Source of the DNA: Artocarpus heterophyllus
Lineage: Eukaryota > Streptophyta > Magnoliopsida > Rosales > Moraceae
Assembly (NCBI GenBank): GCA_025403435.1
Contig: CM046340.1
Location: 27,722,210 to 27,786,209, forward strand
DNA: 64,000 nucleotides
Reading direction: 5' to 3'
Of this stretch, positions 38,159 to 48,354 are shown piece after piece (the stretch's first letter is position 1; each line of letters starts with the position of its first letter). The notes under the pieces are model-generated. The model saw only the letters and a program-made list of their open reading frames with translations, was not told the origin of the DNA and ran no database searches. Both the position numbers and the translations under genes were made by a program.

Positions 38159-39260
38159 GGCCCCATTTGGTAGTGTTTTCATTTTGTTTTTTATTTTGAA
38201 AAAGATAAAAAATGAGAATGTTTTAAAAAAATTCTATAACTGTTTTTAAAATTGTGTTTTGTTGTATACTGTAGTGTGTTTTTGAAAACAAAACTTTTTT
38301 TTTAATAAAAACTACTAATAAAAAAACCAAATTTAACCTTAAAAAATAGATAATTAATATTATATTTATTAATAATACTAATAAAAACAAAAAAAATTAA
38401 TTTTTTAATTAAAAAACAACTACAACAAAATGAGGAAGCTTTCTTTCTCTTCCTTTGTTGCAGCATCAGCGTGGCCTGAGAGGGAGGGCGACGCTGGATC
38501 ATCTCAGCGGGGGAGGGTTGCCGTGGTCAATGACAGTCTAAGGCCGAAAGGCTACAATCCTCTCAAAGGCCCCATCCCCCACCTTTTCTCTCTCTCAATC
38601 TCTCAATCTCTTGGTTTGATGAAGCGCGTGGAGGGGACTAGAGGGGGCAATATGTTAGACATGTATGCTCTAAGGAGTAAAAATGTAATACGTTTTTGGA
38701 GACATTTTTATCAATAAAGAATTTATTCATTTATATATACCAAATATTGTCCTCTTTACGTTCATATTTGTTGAATGTATGATAAGCAAACAGTAGTCTG
38801 AGACTGTCAGTCTGAACCTTAAGAGTTGGGCATATGATGGGATGATTATGCGGTAGACACGACTCTTAAGGTGATGGTCTAAAATATATGATCCGCAATC
38901 GAGGGAATAAAGTTGGGCGCTTTATTCATGTAAAGATTGTTATGTTGTCTATATCCCTTTTGGGAGATGGTTTGTCTTGGCCATCGGAGTTGGACTCCGT
39001 GAATAGAAACATTGGCGCGTTGTCATAGGTGACGATGTGTTGGATCGGGACATAAAGTGAATTGATTTGGATTAATAATTCTGTCTTGGCAAATCGATTC
39101 ACTTTAGACAATCATTTGTATTGTATCTTAATCCTGAGATGAATAATGGGCCCGTTGTCTCGACTTGTGTCTTTTGATGTACCAATGGGTGACTCCCACA
39201 TCTCTATAGTGGCATGCATGCCGGTACGTTGGAGGCATGACTCTTGGTAGCGTAGACTTG

Positions 39261-39524
39261 TTATTCATAGATATGGAATCCATAGCTCCTCTTTAGGAGT
39301 AATGATATCCTCTTATATGCGTTGTCCTGTAATTGGAAAACTGGAGCGCTCAACCATTTGGATACATAGGTGTAACCGAATGGTATACTATCTTTGGATG
39401 GTAAGTTTTCTAATGGTGAGACAATGGAACGTAAGATAAAAATAATCGGGAAGGTAAGACAGAACTTGTCCTTAAGCCGATTATGGATGATCATATGGGG
39501 ATGCGATACACTATGATATGTCAT
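39261..39524 (-). CDS. Antisense 87-codon ORF in the LTR, function unknown
   Basis: It starts MTYHSVSHPH and ends SYGFHIYE. The same-length frame is open in five of the six full LTRs of the window: 2289-2552 (plus strand, because copy 1 is reversed), 11006-11269, 39261-39524, 46929-47192 and 61577-61840. It is closed only in the old 3' LTR of copy 2. It lies upstream of the LTR TATA box on the opposite strand. I recognise no domain. Many differences between copies change the amino acid, so conservation may reflect shared ancestry rather than selection for a protein. Confidence 0.3.
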   Translation of the reverse strand: MTYHSVSHPHMIIHNRLKDKFCLTFPIIFILRSIVSPLENLPSKDSIPFGYTYVSKWLSAPVFQLQDNAYKRISLLLKRSYGFHIYE

Positions 39525-40082
39525 GGAGACTTAGCTACACGAGCTTCGTAATTCTATAAAGTTCGAGAGTGCAGCTCCAAGCTTTTAGTGGAGTAGCGTT
39601 GGAGTTGATAATTGTGAAATGTATATCTGGGATATTGGGTTTCATAATTATCATGAGCTTGAACTTTATAGGTCCATTTTGGTCCCCTTTGCTAGCTCAC
39701 AAAATCCTGTAACGACACGGCGTGCTTTTCCAATAATTGGTGACTTATGTCGAATTTATCAGATTGGTTTAAAATTTATAAGAATCAAATAATTCATGTC
39801 TGTTTATCGGTTGAATTAATTATGTAAGAAATTAGTTCAAGATGAACTTGTTGAATTATGGCGTTCGGATAATTCTTGTCTGTTTATCGATTGTTTTAAT
39901 TTTGGACAATTAGAACAAGATAAACTTGTAGAATTATTGTGAATTGATTTATTTTCTTAGAGATTATCTTGATAAAGTTTGTTTTGATCAGATATCTTTT
40001 CTATTGGGCTATTTGAATCAAAACTGAGACTTTATCCTTTAGAATCTCGGGTGGAAAATAAAAGATTCGCGGAGATTTTTTT

Positions 40083-40172
40083 CTCGGCAGTTCGGCCTGC
40101 CGATCAGAAAGTTCGGCCTGCCGAACTGGTAAGTTCGGCCTGCCTATCTCACAGTTCGGCCTGCCTATCAGC
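40083..40172 (+). promoter_or_regulatory. GC-rich TTCGGCCTGCC repeat cluster upstream of the LTR promoter
   Basis: Four copies of TTCGGCCTGCC, spaced 20-30 bp, lie 115-200 bp upstream of the TATA box. The placement suggests an upstream promoter element. Similar clusters sit at the same place in all LTRs of the family (1641-1730 reversed, 11831-11915, 21826-21890, 47751-47840, 62400-62480). Confidence 0.7.
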
Positions 40173-40286
40173 GCACATAAGATTACGCGTTTTTCACGCG
40201 TATCTTATCAGATATTGATCCGAACTTGATTCTGTTTCGATTTTTGAGACCTAATCTGATATGGACTGACCCCAAGGACCAATAGG

Positions 40287-40294
40287 TATAAAAA
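40287..40294 (+). promoter_or_regulatory. TATA box of the RLC-A LTR promoter
   Basis: TATAAAAA in the context AGGTATAAAAAGGG. Copy 2 has TATAAATA at the same place (12029), and the 3' LTR of copy 3 has it at 47955. Confidence 0.75.
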
Positions 40295-40688
40295 GGGAGT
40301 GAGTCTAATGATTTACTCAGATCAATTTGAGAGATTAAGAGTGATACTCTTCTAGTGAGCATCTGAAAACTCCCTGAGAGCTTTTGTTCACAAATTACGA
40401 ACACTAGCTTTGGGTTCTCTCTATTGGTTGGAAGGAGAGTCACCGGTGGAAGAGCTGTACGTGTGAGCCCACACTCACTCCGGTTGTGGATAGAGAATAG
40501 CAAAGAAGACCAGTTGGTTGAGGCTCTTCTGGAACGTTACTTCTCTACACAGGTCGCGGAGGTTCTTCGGCACACTGAGGTTAGTAAGATCTGTTTAATT
40601 TATACATATAACATGTCAAACTTGTGTTTTGGAAAATACTCTGATGAAAATTTTTTAAAATTCCGCTGCGCACTTTGTTTCCAACAAT

Positions 40689-40700
40689 TGGTATCAGAGC
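40689..40700 (+). promoter_or_regulatory. Primer-binding site of RLC-A copy 3
   Basis: TGGTATCAGAGC, two bases after the LTR; complementary to the 3' end of initiator tRNA-Met. Confidence 0.95.
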
Positions 40701-42353
40701 CGAGGTTTTTACATAAATTTGCAAGTTTGTGATCATGTTATATGCATAAATTTTGTGATCTTAATCTCTCCAATGCTTGAATTAAATTTTATAGAGAGAT
40801 GGCACTCTAGGTTTCTATATAATATATATGTTGTCATGGATTATATGGTGAATGTTTATTAATTAATTATGGTTGATTAAATTGTTGTTTAATTATTTAT
40901 TAATTAATTAATACCGGTTATGGTTCCTTAGAGGTTAGAATGTGTATCTTGGTTTTTCATGTAATTAGATGGCGGACTATCATCTCCGTCTTGGAATTAT
41001 TATTTAATTTTTAATTTGTAAGAATTTTGTAATTAAATAATTATTCGGAGAAGACGGAACGAGAAGTCAGAACTTAAAGATAGATGATGGCGCCTCCAGA
41101 TATTTCCTGAGTCTTTAATTTTATGTTTTTGAATTGTTGAAAATAAAATTGATGAATTGCATTAAAATTGTATTTTCTGGATTGAGGGTTTTCTGCTCGG
41201 TCGGCATGCCGGACCTCACAGTTCGGCAGGCCGAAGGTCACAGATCGGCAGGCCGGACGTACGGTCCGGCAGGCCGACAGTGGGGCAGAAATTTTGGTGC
41301 TCTGCCGGCAGGCCGAACCTTCATGTTCGGCAGGCCGAACCTCCATGATCGGTAGGCCGATCACCCAGATCAGCCTGCCGACCGAGAGCTGCCAGGTGTC
41401 CAGAAAAGGTGCGATTTTTCCAGTGCAGTTTTAATTTTATTTTTGGGACGATTCTGAGAAACATTAAATTTGGATATGACCGGAAATATGAAGTGTTCGA
41501 TTCATACGGGATTGAGGACTTGAAGATGGATATTACATGAAGAAGGATACAGCTTGAGGATTCAAGGATGAAGAATCGATAAATGTCTCGATTATTCTCT
41601 TGTAATCTTAGTTTTTCTATTCTCTAAGGTGGAACCATAATATTACGGTTATTATTATTATTATGCTTGTAGCTTTGCTTGATTGCTTTGCTTGTCTGCA
41701 TTATAATATGATTTACCATGTATATTGATAACATGTCATATAGAATAGGGAGTGCCGCTCATATTAAAATTGTTCATGCATAATTTTAAAATAAAACCTT
41801 GACTTCAAAATATTGAGTGGGAGAAGGTTTTCGAAGAGAGAACCTAAGGCCTCCATCGTTGGTCCATAGGAAGAACATGATGGTCCCAACCCCTAGGAAG
41901 GGATTTCTATCATGTACCAGATTGGATCTCTGAAAGGATAAGGTATTTTAGTATGATTTATGATTGCACACCCCTAGGTGGTGATTATAAATCATGGATA
42001 AAATATTAAAACGGTGGTTATACACTCACGTTAATTTTATTATTAACCTCCCCTAGGAGCTCTGTTAATAAAATTAATGGCCAAAGAAACGATTATTAGT
42101 ATATGCTGGATCATACGGGTCCTGGATGGCATATATTAATCAGGAGGGGATCCGTGTTCCTGATTGAATTTGGCATGACTCCCCTAGGAGCTTGTTGAAT
42201 TCTGAGTTGGGAATTATCGTTGTAAGGTTGTGATATTTTCAAGGTTTTGACACATAAACACATTTGTATAATTTTACATGATTGTGTTATCTTACTAAAT
42301 TATTATATATGTTTGCTTATGTTTGGTATATGATTCTTTATTGTAGATTGAAA
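40701..42353 (+). other. Untranslated leader of RLC-A copy 3
   Basis: About 1.65 kb with no long sense frame. It includes an AT-rich block with inverted TTAATTAATTA words (40857-40915), the GC-rich cluster at 41198-41400, and a stretch conserved with copy 2 up to gag. Just before gag lies TTCTTTATTGTAGA, which resembles a 3' splice site; whether it is used is unknown. Confidence 0.75.
41198..41400 (+). repeat. Leader cluster of TCGGCAGGCCGA motifs
   Basis: About eight copies of a near-palindromic 12-bp motif (GGCAGGCCGA core), the reverse complement of the LTR cluster motif GGCCTGCC. Very GC-rich against an AT-rich background. Confidence 0.85.
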
Positions 42354-45300
42354 ATGTCTAAAAACGCTTTATCATCGATACTTGACAAAAACCAATTAAC
42401 CGGTGAGAACTATAATGATTGGAAACGGAACCTGGACATCGTCCTTTCCTTTGAGAAACTGAAATATGTTCTGACAACTCCTTGTCCTCCCGAGGCTACG
42501 GGAGACTCAAGTAATGAGCAATTCCAAGCGTACGAACGCTGGAAAGATGCTAATGATCAGGCCCGCTGCTATGTTATGGCTAGCATGAATAACGTGCTGC
42601 AGGCTCAACATCAGGATTATGAGACTGCGAAGCAGATCTTGGATAATCTTGAGGACATGTTTGGAGGCCAGGCCATAACAAAGCGGCAAGGGGCGCTTCA
42701 GAAACTCTTAAACTGTAGACAGAGACCGGGGACATCTGTAAAGGAGCACATGATGTTGGTCATGGGTTACCTCGCTGAGGCTCAAACCAATGGAGCCGAC
42801 ATCGATACTGAAACTCAGATGACTATGGTCTTTGAGACTCTGTCTAAGGAATTTATTCCGTTTAGAGCTACTTTTAATCTAAGCAATAGACGGGATATGA
42901 CCTTGACAGAACTGATGAAACAGTTACAAGAGTTTGAACTGCTGATCAGGGAGTCTCCTGCTGGTGGAGAGGCCAATACGGTAGCTGCTTTTGGTTCCAA
43001 TCCTAACTCTGGGAATGGAAAGAAGCAACGGGCCAAAAGTGGGAAGTCTTCTATTCCTATTGCTACCAAGAGCAAGAAGAAGAAAAAGAAGAACCCAAAG
43101 AAGCTTAAGTGCTTCTTTTGTGGTAAGGTCGGGCATATAAAGAAGCATTGCAAGGACTTCCTTTCCAAGGGAGGTAGGTGTGATCTTCTATATTTAGAAA
43201 CTTGTTTGGTTGAGGAATCCAGTGACATTTGGGTCATAGATTCCGGTGCAACTAATCATGTTTGTGTTTCTCTGCAGGGATTCAAAGAAACGAGAAGTCT
43301 ACTTCGTGAAGACTTAACGCTTCGGATGGGCGATGGATCCTTGGTCTCAGCGGAAGCAGTGGGAGATGTCCATCTTTATTTTGATAATTATAGGAGTTTA
43401 ATTTTGCGAGATTGTTTTTATGTTCCTAAATTTAAAAGGAACTTAATTTCTGTATCTTCTTTATTTAAAGACTCCTACGTGGTATCTTTTAATGAAAAAG
43501 TGGTGATTCGTAAAAACAAATCTTTTATCTGTTCTGGATGGATGCAAAATAATCTATATTTTATCAAACCTAAGATGGACCTATTGCTTAATGCTGAGAT
43601 AAATGATAATGACTCAAAAAGACTTAAAACTTCTCACTCTAATAAGACTTATCTTTGGCATTTGCGCCTTGGCCATATTAACCTAAATAGGATTCAAAGG
43701 TTGGTAAGGGATGGACCTTTAAGTCACTTAAGGGTGGAATCTATACCTCAATGTGAGTCTTGTTTGGAGGGTAAAATGACCAAAAGACCATACGGGTCTA
43801 AGGGCAATAGGGCCGAAGGGGTTCTAGAACTTGTGCATAGTGATGTTTGCGGACCGATGAACATCCGGGCACGAGGAGGGTATGAGTACTTCGTTACTTT
43901 TATTGACGATTACTCAAGATATGGGTATGTGTACCTAATGCACCACAAAAGCGAAACTTATGATAAGTTCAGGGAGTTTCGGGCTGAAGTGGAAAAGCAA
44001 TTGGGTAGACCCATAAAGGCACTTCGATCTGATCGAGGTGGGGAATACCTTTCTGATGAGTTCTTGGGACACTTGTTAGAGAATGGGATTTTATCCCATT
44101 TGACTGCGCCGGGTACTCCGCAGCAGAATGGCGTAGCAGAGAGAAGGAATAGGACTTTGTTGGACATGATTCGATCCATGATGAGTTATTCATCATTGCC
44201 TTTATCCTTTTGGGGATATGCACTACAAACCGCATGTTATCTTTTGAACAATGTGCCTTCAAAATCGGTCCCTAAAACTCCTCACGAGTTGTGGACAAGA
44301 CGGAAGACATCCTTAAACCATATTCGCATATGGAGATGTCCAGCTCATGTCCTGTTTAAGGATCCGAATAAGTTGGAAGCACGTTCAGAAGTTTGCGTGT
44401 TTGTAGGATATCCAAAAGGGACTAAAGGGGGTTATTTTTATAACCCAAAGGAAAATAAAGTCATGGTTTCAACTAATGCAACTTTCCTTGAGGAGAGTTA
44501 CATGAACGACTTTAAACCTCAAAGCAAAGTGGTGCTTGAGGAGTTGAGGGGTAATCCGTTTACTCCAGAGGTTCCGAACGAAACCATTCCGATCGGTGTA
44601 GAAAAACCAAACAAACCTGAACAACAACCTCAGGGGCTTCGGCGTAGTGGGAGGATCAGGCGTCAACCTGAGAGGTATATGTTCAATGGGGAGGTCTTTT
44701 TGGCTGAACCGGATGAACATGACAGGGATCCTTATACTTACGCAGAAGCTATGGAGGATGTTGATTCAAGACTCTGGACAGAGGCCATGAACATTGAGAT
44801 GAAGTCTATGGAGACTAATCGGGTCTGGGAGCTTGTGGATCTTCCCGAAGGGGTAAAACCCATAGGGAGTAAGTGGATCTATAAGAGGAAAAGAGGAGTG
44901 GATGGAAAGGTCGAAACCTTTAAGGCTAGACTGGTAGCTAAGGGTTATACGCAAAAGGAAGGAATCGATTATGAGGCAACCTTTTCGCCTGTAGCCATGC
45001 TTAAGTCCATCCGGATTCTCTTGTCCATAGCTGCCGCTCTCGACTACGAGATTTGGCAGATGGATGTCAAGACGGCTTTTTTGAATGGCTATCTTGATGA
45101 GTCCATTTATATGGAACAACCAGACGGGTTCAAGGTCGCGGGTCAAGAGGGTAAGGTTTGTAAGCTGCTAAAGTCAATTTATGGACTTAAGCAGGCTTCT
45201 CGTTCTTGGAACATAAGATTTGATCAAGTGATCAAGACTTATGGGCTCTCACAAAATGTGGATGAACCATGTGTTTACAAACACATTAAGAATGGGAAGG

Positions 45301-45383
45301 TGCTTTTTCTACTACTCTATGTAGATGACATTCTGCTAATCGGCAATGACGTTGGGCGCTGTCATCGGTCAAATTATGGTTGA
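42354..45383 (+). CDS. RLC-A copy 3 gag-pol, ends early by frameshift
   Basis: The start at 42354 (AAAATGTC) is chosen because the Gag signature [12 protein letters not shown] begins there; the frame is open from 42282. Domains in order, in residues from this start: Gag N-terminus ([12 protein letters not shown], about 16-27) and UBN2-type Gag, CCHC zinc knuckle [14 protein letters not shown] (about 253-266), protease with DSGAT (about 298), GAG-pre-integrase ([13 protein letters not shown], about 437), integrase core ([28 protein letters not shown]), and reverse transcriptase from about 820 with [11 protein letters not shown] (about 990-1000). A G is missing from a four-G run at 45354-45356 (compare copy 2). 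This throws the frame into a stop 9 codons later. The rest of pol follows in another frame. Confidence 0.93.
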   Translation: MSKNALSSILDKNQLTGENYNDWKRNLDIVLSFEKLKYVLTTPCPPEATGDSSNEQFQAYERWKDANDQARCYVMASMNNVLQAQHQDYETAKQILDNLEDMFGGQAITKRQGALQKLLNCRQRPGTSVKEHMMLVMGYLAEAQTNGADIDTETQMTMVFETLSKEFIPFRATFNLSNRRDMTLTELMKQLQEFELLIRESPAGGEANTVAAFGSNPNSGNGKKQRAKSGKSSIPIATKSKKKKKKNPKKLKCFFCGKVGHIKKHCKDFLSKGGRCDLLYLETCLVEESSDIWVIDSGATNHVCVSLQGFKETRSLLREDLTLRMGDGSLVSAEAVGDVHLYFDNYRSLILRDCFYVPKFKRNLISVSSLFKDSYVVSFNEKVVIRKNKSFICSGWMQNNLYFIKPKMDLLLNAEINDNDSKRLKTSHSNKTYLWHLRLGHINLNRIQRLVRDGPLSHLRVESIPQCESCLEGKMTKRPYGSKGNRAEGVLELVHSDVCGPMNIRARGGYEYFVTFIDDYSRYGYVYLMHHKSETYDKFREFRAEVEKQLGRPIKALRSDRGGEYLSDEFLGHLLENGILSHLTAPGTPQQNGVAERRNRTLLDMIRSMMSYSSLPLSFWGYALQTACYLLNNVPSKSVPKTPHELWTRRKTSLNHIRIWRCPAHVLFKDPNKLEARSEVCVFVGYPKGTKGGYFYNPKENKVMVSTNATFLEESYMNDFKPQSKVVLEELRGNPFTPEVPNETIPIGVEKPNKPEQQPQGLRRSGRIRRQPERYMFNGEVFLAEPDEHDRDPYTYAEAMEDVDSRLWTEAMNIEMKSMETNRVWELVDLPEGVKPIGSKWIYKRKRGVDGKVETFKARLVAKGYTQKEGIDYEATFSPVAMLKSIRILLSIAAALDYEIWQMDVKTAFLNGYLDESIYMEQPDGFKVAGQEGKVCKLLKSIYGLKQASRSWNIRFDQVIKTYGLSQNVDEPCVYKHIKNGKVLFLLLYVDDILLIGNDVGRCHRSNYG

Positions 45384-45397
45384 CCAAGTAGTTTGAC

Positions 45398-46306
45398 ATG
45401 AAGGACTTGGGTGAGGCTAATTTTGTTCTCGGTATCCAGATCTTTCGGGATAGGAAGAACAAAATGATAGCTTTGTCACAAGCCAGCTACATAGATAAAA
45501 TTCTCAGGAGGTTTGCAATGCAGGATTCCAAGAAAGGTGGGCAACCATCTAGGTCTGGAATTACTCTTTCTAAGAAAGACTCTCCAAAGTCTTATGAAGA
45601 AAGAGAATACATGAAGAAGGTACCTTATGCTTCGGCAGTGGGTAGTCTCATGTATACCATGCTTTGCACTCGACCGGATATTAGCTATGCGGTCGGGATT
45701 GTGAGTCGATTTCAGGCGGATCCAGGACCGAACCATTGGGTTGTGGTAAAGCATATTTTCAAGTACCTAAGAAGGACTCGAGGGTATATGCTTGTGTATT
45801 CGGGTGAGGATTTAACTCCTCTAGGATACACTGATTCAGATTTTCAATCCTGCCTGGATTCTAGGAAATCGACATCGGGGTTTGTGTTTACTCTAGGTGG
45901 CGGTGCCATCAGTTGGAGAAGTGCGAAGCAAGATTGCACTTCGGATTCAACGATGGAGGCCGAGTATGTGGCGGCTAGTGATGCTTCGAAAGAAGCAATG
46001 TGGCTCTGCAAGTTCCTTGGGGATCTTGAGGTAGTTCCTGGTATGGATAAAGCGGTATCACTGTACTGTGATAACAGTGCGGCGGTAGCTAATGCTAAGG
46101 AACCAAGATTTCACAAGAAGAGTAAGCATATTGATCGGAAGTATCATGTGATAAAGGACTTCGTTGAGAGCGGGCATGTCACGGTGTGCAAGATCGCGTC
46201 AGAGGACAATTTAGCTGATCCATTTACGAAGACACTTTCTAGGAGAGTCTTCGAAAGGCATGTGGAAGCTATGGGGATGCGAAATTTGCAGTATTTACTC
46301 ACTTAG
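45398..46306 (+). CDS. RLC-A copy 3 pol remainder: end of reverse transcriptase and RNase H
   Basis: This open stretch starts MKDLGEANFVLGIQIF, a conserved block that follows the YVDD box by about 30 residues in copia reverse transcriptases. It runs to the RNase H end (STMEAEYVAASD, LYCDNSAAVANAKE, ADPFTKTLS motifs). The stop at 46304-46306 directly precedes the purine tract. It is part of the same polyprotein as 42354-45383 in the parent element, separated here by the frameshift and by a TAG at 45389-45391 where copy 2 has CAG. The ATG is therefore probably not a real start. Confidence 0.9.
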   Translation: MKDLGEANFVLGIQIFRDRKNKMIALSQASYIDKILRRFAMQDSKKGGQPSRSGITLSKKDSPKSYEEREYMKKVPYASAVGSLMYTMLCTRPDISYAVGIVSRFQADPGPNHWVVVKHIFKYLRRTRGYMLVYSGEDLTPLGYTDSDFQSCLDSRKSTSGFVFTLGGGAISWRSAKQDCTSDSTMEAEYVAASDASKEAMWLCKFLGDLEVVPGMDKAVSLYCDNSAAVANAKEPRFHKKSKHIDRKYHVIKDFVESGHVTVCKIASEDNLADPFTKTLSRRVFERHVEAMGMRNLQYLLT

Positions 46307-46310
46307 TGCA

Positions 46311-46319
46311 AGTGGGAGA
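46311..46319 (+). promoter_or_regulatory. Polypurine tract of RLC-A copy 3
   Basis: AGTGGGAGA just upstream of the 3' LTR, the usual site for plus-strand DNA priming. Copy 2 has the same tract before 20409. Confidence 0.85.
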
Positions 46320-46320
46320 T

Positions 46321-48354
46321 TGTTAGACATGTATGCTCTAAGGAGTAAAAATGTAATACGTTTTTGGAGACATTTTTATCAATAAAGAATTTATTCATTT
46401 ATATATACCAAATATTGTCCTCTTTACGTTCATATTTGTTGAATGTATGATAAGCAAACAGTAGTCTGAGACTGTCAGTCTGAACCTTAAGAGTTGGGCA
46501 TATGATGGGATGATTATGCGGTAGACACGACTCTTAAGGTGATGGTCTAAAATATATGATCCGCAATCGAGGGAATAAAGTTAGGCGCTTTATTCATGTA
46601 AAGATTGTTATGTTGTCTATATCCCTTTTGGGAGATGGTTTGTCTTGGCCATCGGAGTTGGACTCCGTGAATAGAAACATTGGCGCGTTGTCATAGGTGA
46701 CGATGTGTTGGATCGGGACATAAAGTGAATTGATTTGGATTAATAATTCTGTCTTGGCAAATCGATTCACTTTAGACAATCATTTGTATTGTATCTTAAT
46801 CCTGAGATGAATAATGGGCCCGTTGTCTCGACTTGTGTCTTTTGATGTACCAATGGGTGACTCCCACATCTCTATAGTGGCATGCATGCCGGTACGTTGG
46901 AGGCATGACTCTTGGTAGCGTAGACTTGTTATTCATAGATATGGAATCCATAGCTCCTCTTTAGGAGTAATGATATCCTCTTATATGCGTTGTCCTGTAA
47001 TTGGAAAACTGGAGCGCTCAACCATTTGGATACATAGGTGTAACCGAATGGTATACTATCTTTGGATGGTAAGTTTTCTAATGGTGAGACAATGGAACGT
47101 AAGATAAAAATAATCGGGAAGGTAAGACAGAACTTGTCCTTAAGCCGATTATGGATGATCATATGGGGATGCGATACACTATGATATGTCATGGAGACTT
47201 AGCTACACGAGCTTCGTAATTCTATAAAGTTCGAGAGTGCAGCTCCAAGCTTTTAGTGGAGTAGCGTTGGAGTTGATAATTGTGAAATGTATATCTGGGA
47301 TATTGGGTTTCATAATTATCATGAGCTTGAACTTTATAGGTCCATTTTGGTCCCCTTTGCTAGCTCACAAAATCCTGTAACGACACGGCGTGCTTTTCTA
47401 ATAATTGGTGACTTATGTCGAATTTATCAGATTGGTTTAAAATTTATAAGAATCAAATAATTCATGTCTGTTTATCGGTTGAATTAATTATGTAAGAAAT
47501 TAGTTCAAGATGAACTTGTTGAATTATGGCGTTCGGATAATTCTTGTCTGTTTATCGATTGTTTTAATTTTGGACAATTAGAACAAGATAAACTTGTAGA
47601 ATTATTGTGAATTGATTTATTTTCTTAGAGATTATCTTGATAAAGTTTGTTTTGATCAGATATCTTTTCTATTGGGCTATTTGAATCAAAACTGAGACTT
47701 TATCCTTTAGAATCTCGGGTGGAAAATAAAAGAATCGCGGAGATTTTTTTCTCGGCAGTTCAGCCTGCCGATCAGATAGTTCGGCCTGCCGAACTGGCAA
47801 GTTTGGCCTGCCTATCTCACAGTTCGGCCTGCCTATCAGCGCACATAAGATTACGCGTTTTTCACGCGTATCTTATCAGATATTGATCCGAACTTGATTC
47901 TGTTTCAATTTTTGAGACCTAATCTGATATGGACTGACCCCAAGGACCAATAGGTATAAAAAGGGAGTGAGTCTAATGATTTACTCAGATCAATTTGAGA
48001 GATTAAGAGTGATACTCTTCTAGTGAGCATCTGAAAACTCCCTGAGAGCTTTTGTTCACAAATTACGAACACTAGCTTTGGGTTCTCTCTATTGGTTGGA
48101 AGGAGAGTCACCGGTGGAAGAGCTGTACGTGTGAGCCCACACTCACTCCGGTTGTGGATAGAGAATAGCAAAGAAGACCAGTTGGTTGAGGCTCTTCTGG
48201 AACGTTACTTCTCTACACAGGTCGCGGAGGTTCTTCGGCACACTGAGGTTAGTAAGATCTGTTTAATTTATACATATAACATGTCAAACTTGTGTTTTGG
48301 AAAATACTCTGATGAAAATTTTTTAAAATTCCGCTGCGCACTTTGTTTCCAACA
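46321..48354 (+). repeat. 3' LTR of RLC-A copy 3
   Basis: 2034 bp, differing from the 5' LTR at eight positions seen by eye. Five of them fall in a 71-bp window around the GC-rich cluster (5' LTR coordinates 40066-40136). Confidence 0.97.

Larger units (their letters stand above)
38653..40686 (+). repeat. 5' LTR of RLC-A copy 3
   Basis: TGTTAGACAT to TTTCCAACA. Contains two antisense ORFs (38926-39111, 39261-39524), the GC-rich motif cluster (40083-40172), a TATA box (40287) and a short sense ORF downstream of it (40424-40732). Confidence 0.97.
38653..48354 (+). mobile_element. RLC-A copy 3: young, nearly intact Ty1/copia element
   Basis: 9702 bp, flanked by the 5-bp duplicate CAATA (38648-38652 and 48355-48359). 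Order: LTR 38653-40686, primer site, leader of about 1.65 kb, gag-pol 42354-46306, purine tract, LTR 46321-48354. Both LTRs are 2034 bp and I see eight differences (about 0.4%), so insertion is recent. Gag-pol is co-linear with copia families (protease, integrase, reverse transcriptase, RNase H). It carries one frameshift and one stop next to the catalytic box, so it cannot make a full polyprotein as read. I do not assign a copia lineage; 2-kb LTRs would fit a large-LTR group. Confidence 0.97.

Noticed and set aside
40689..40700. tRNA-like sequence
   Set aside because: Only the 12-base complement of a tRNA 3' end, i.e. a primer site, not a tRNA gene.
42815..43237. 140-codon minus-strand ORF opposite gag, also present at 14571-14993
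   Set aside because: It lies exactly opposite the Gag/zinc-knuckle coding sequence. Its similarity in both copies follows from the sense protein, and the run of Phe is the complement of Lys codons.
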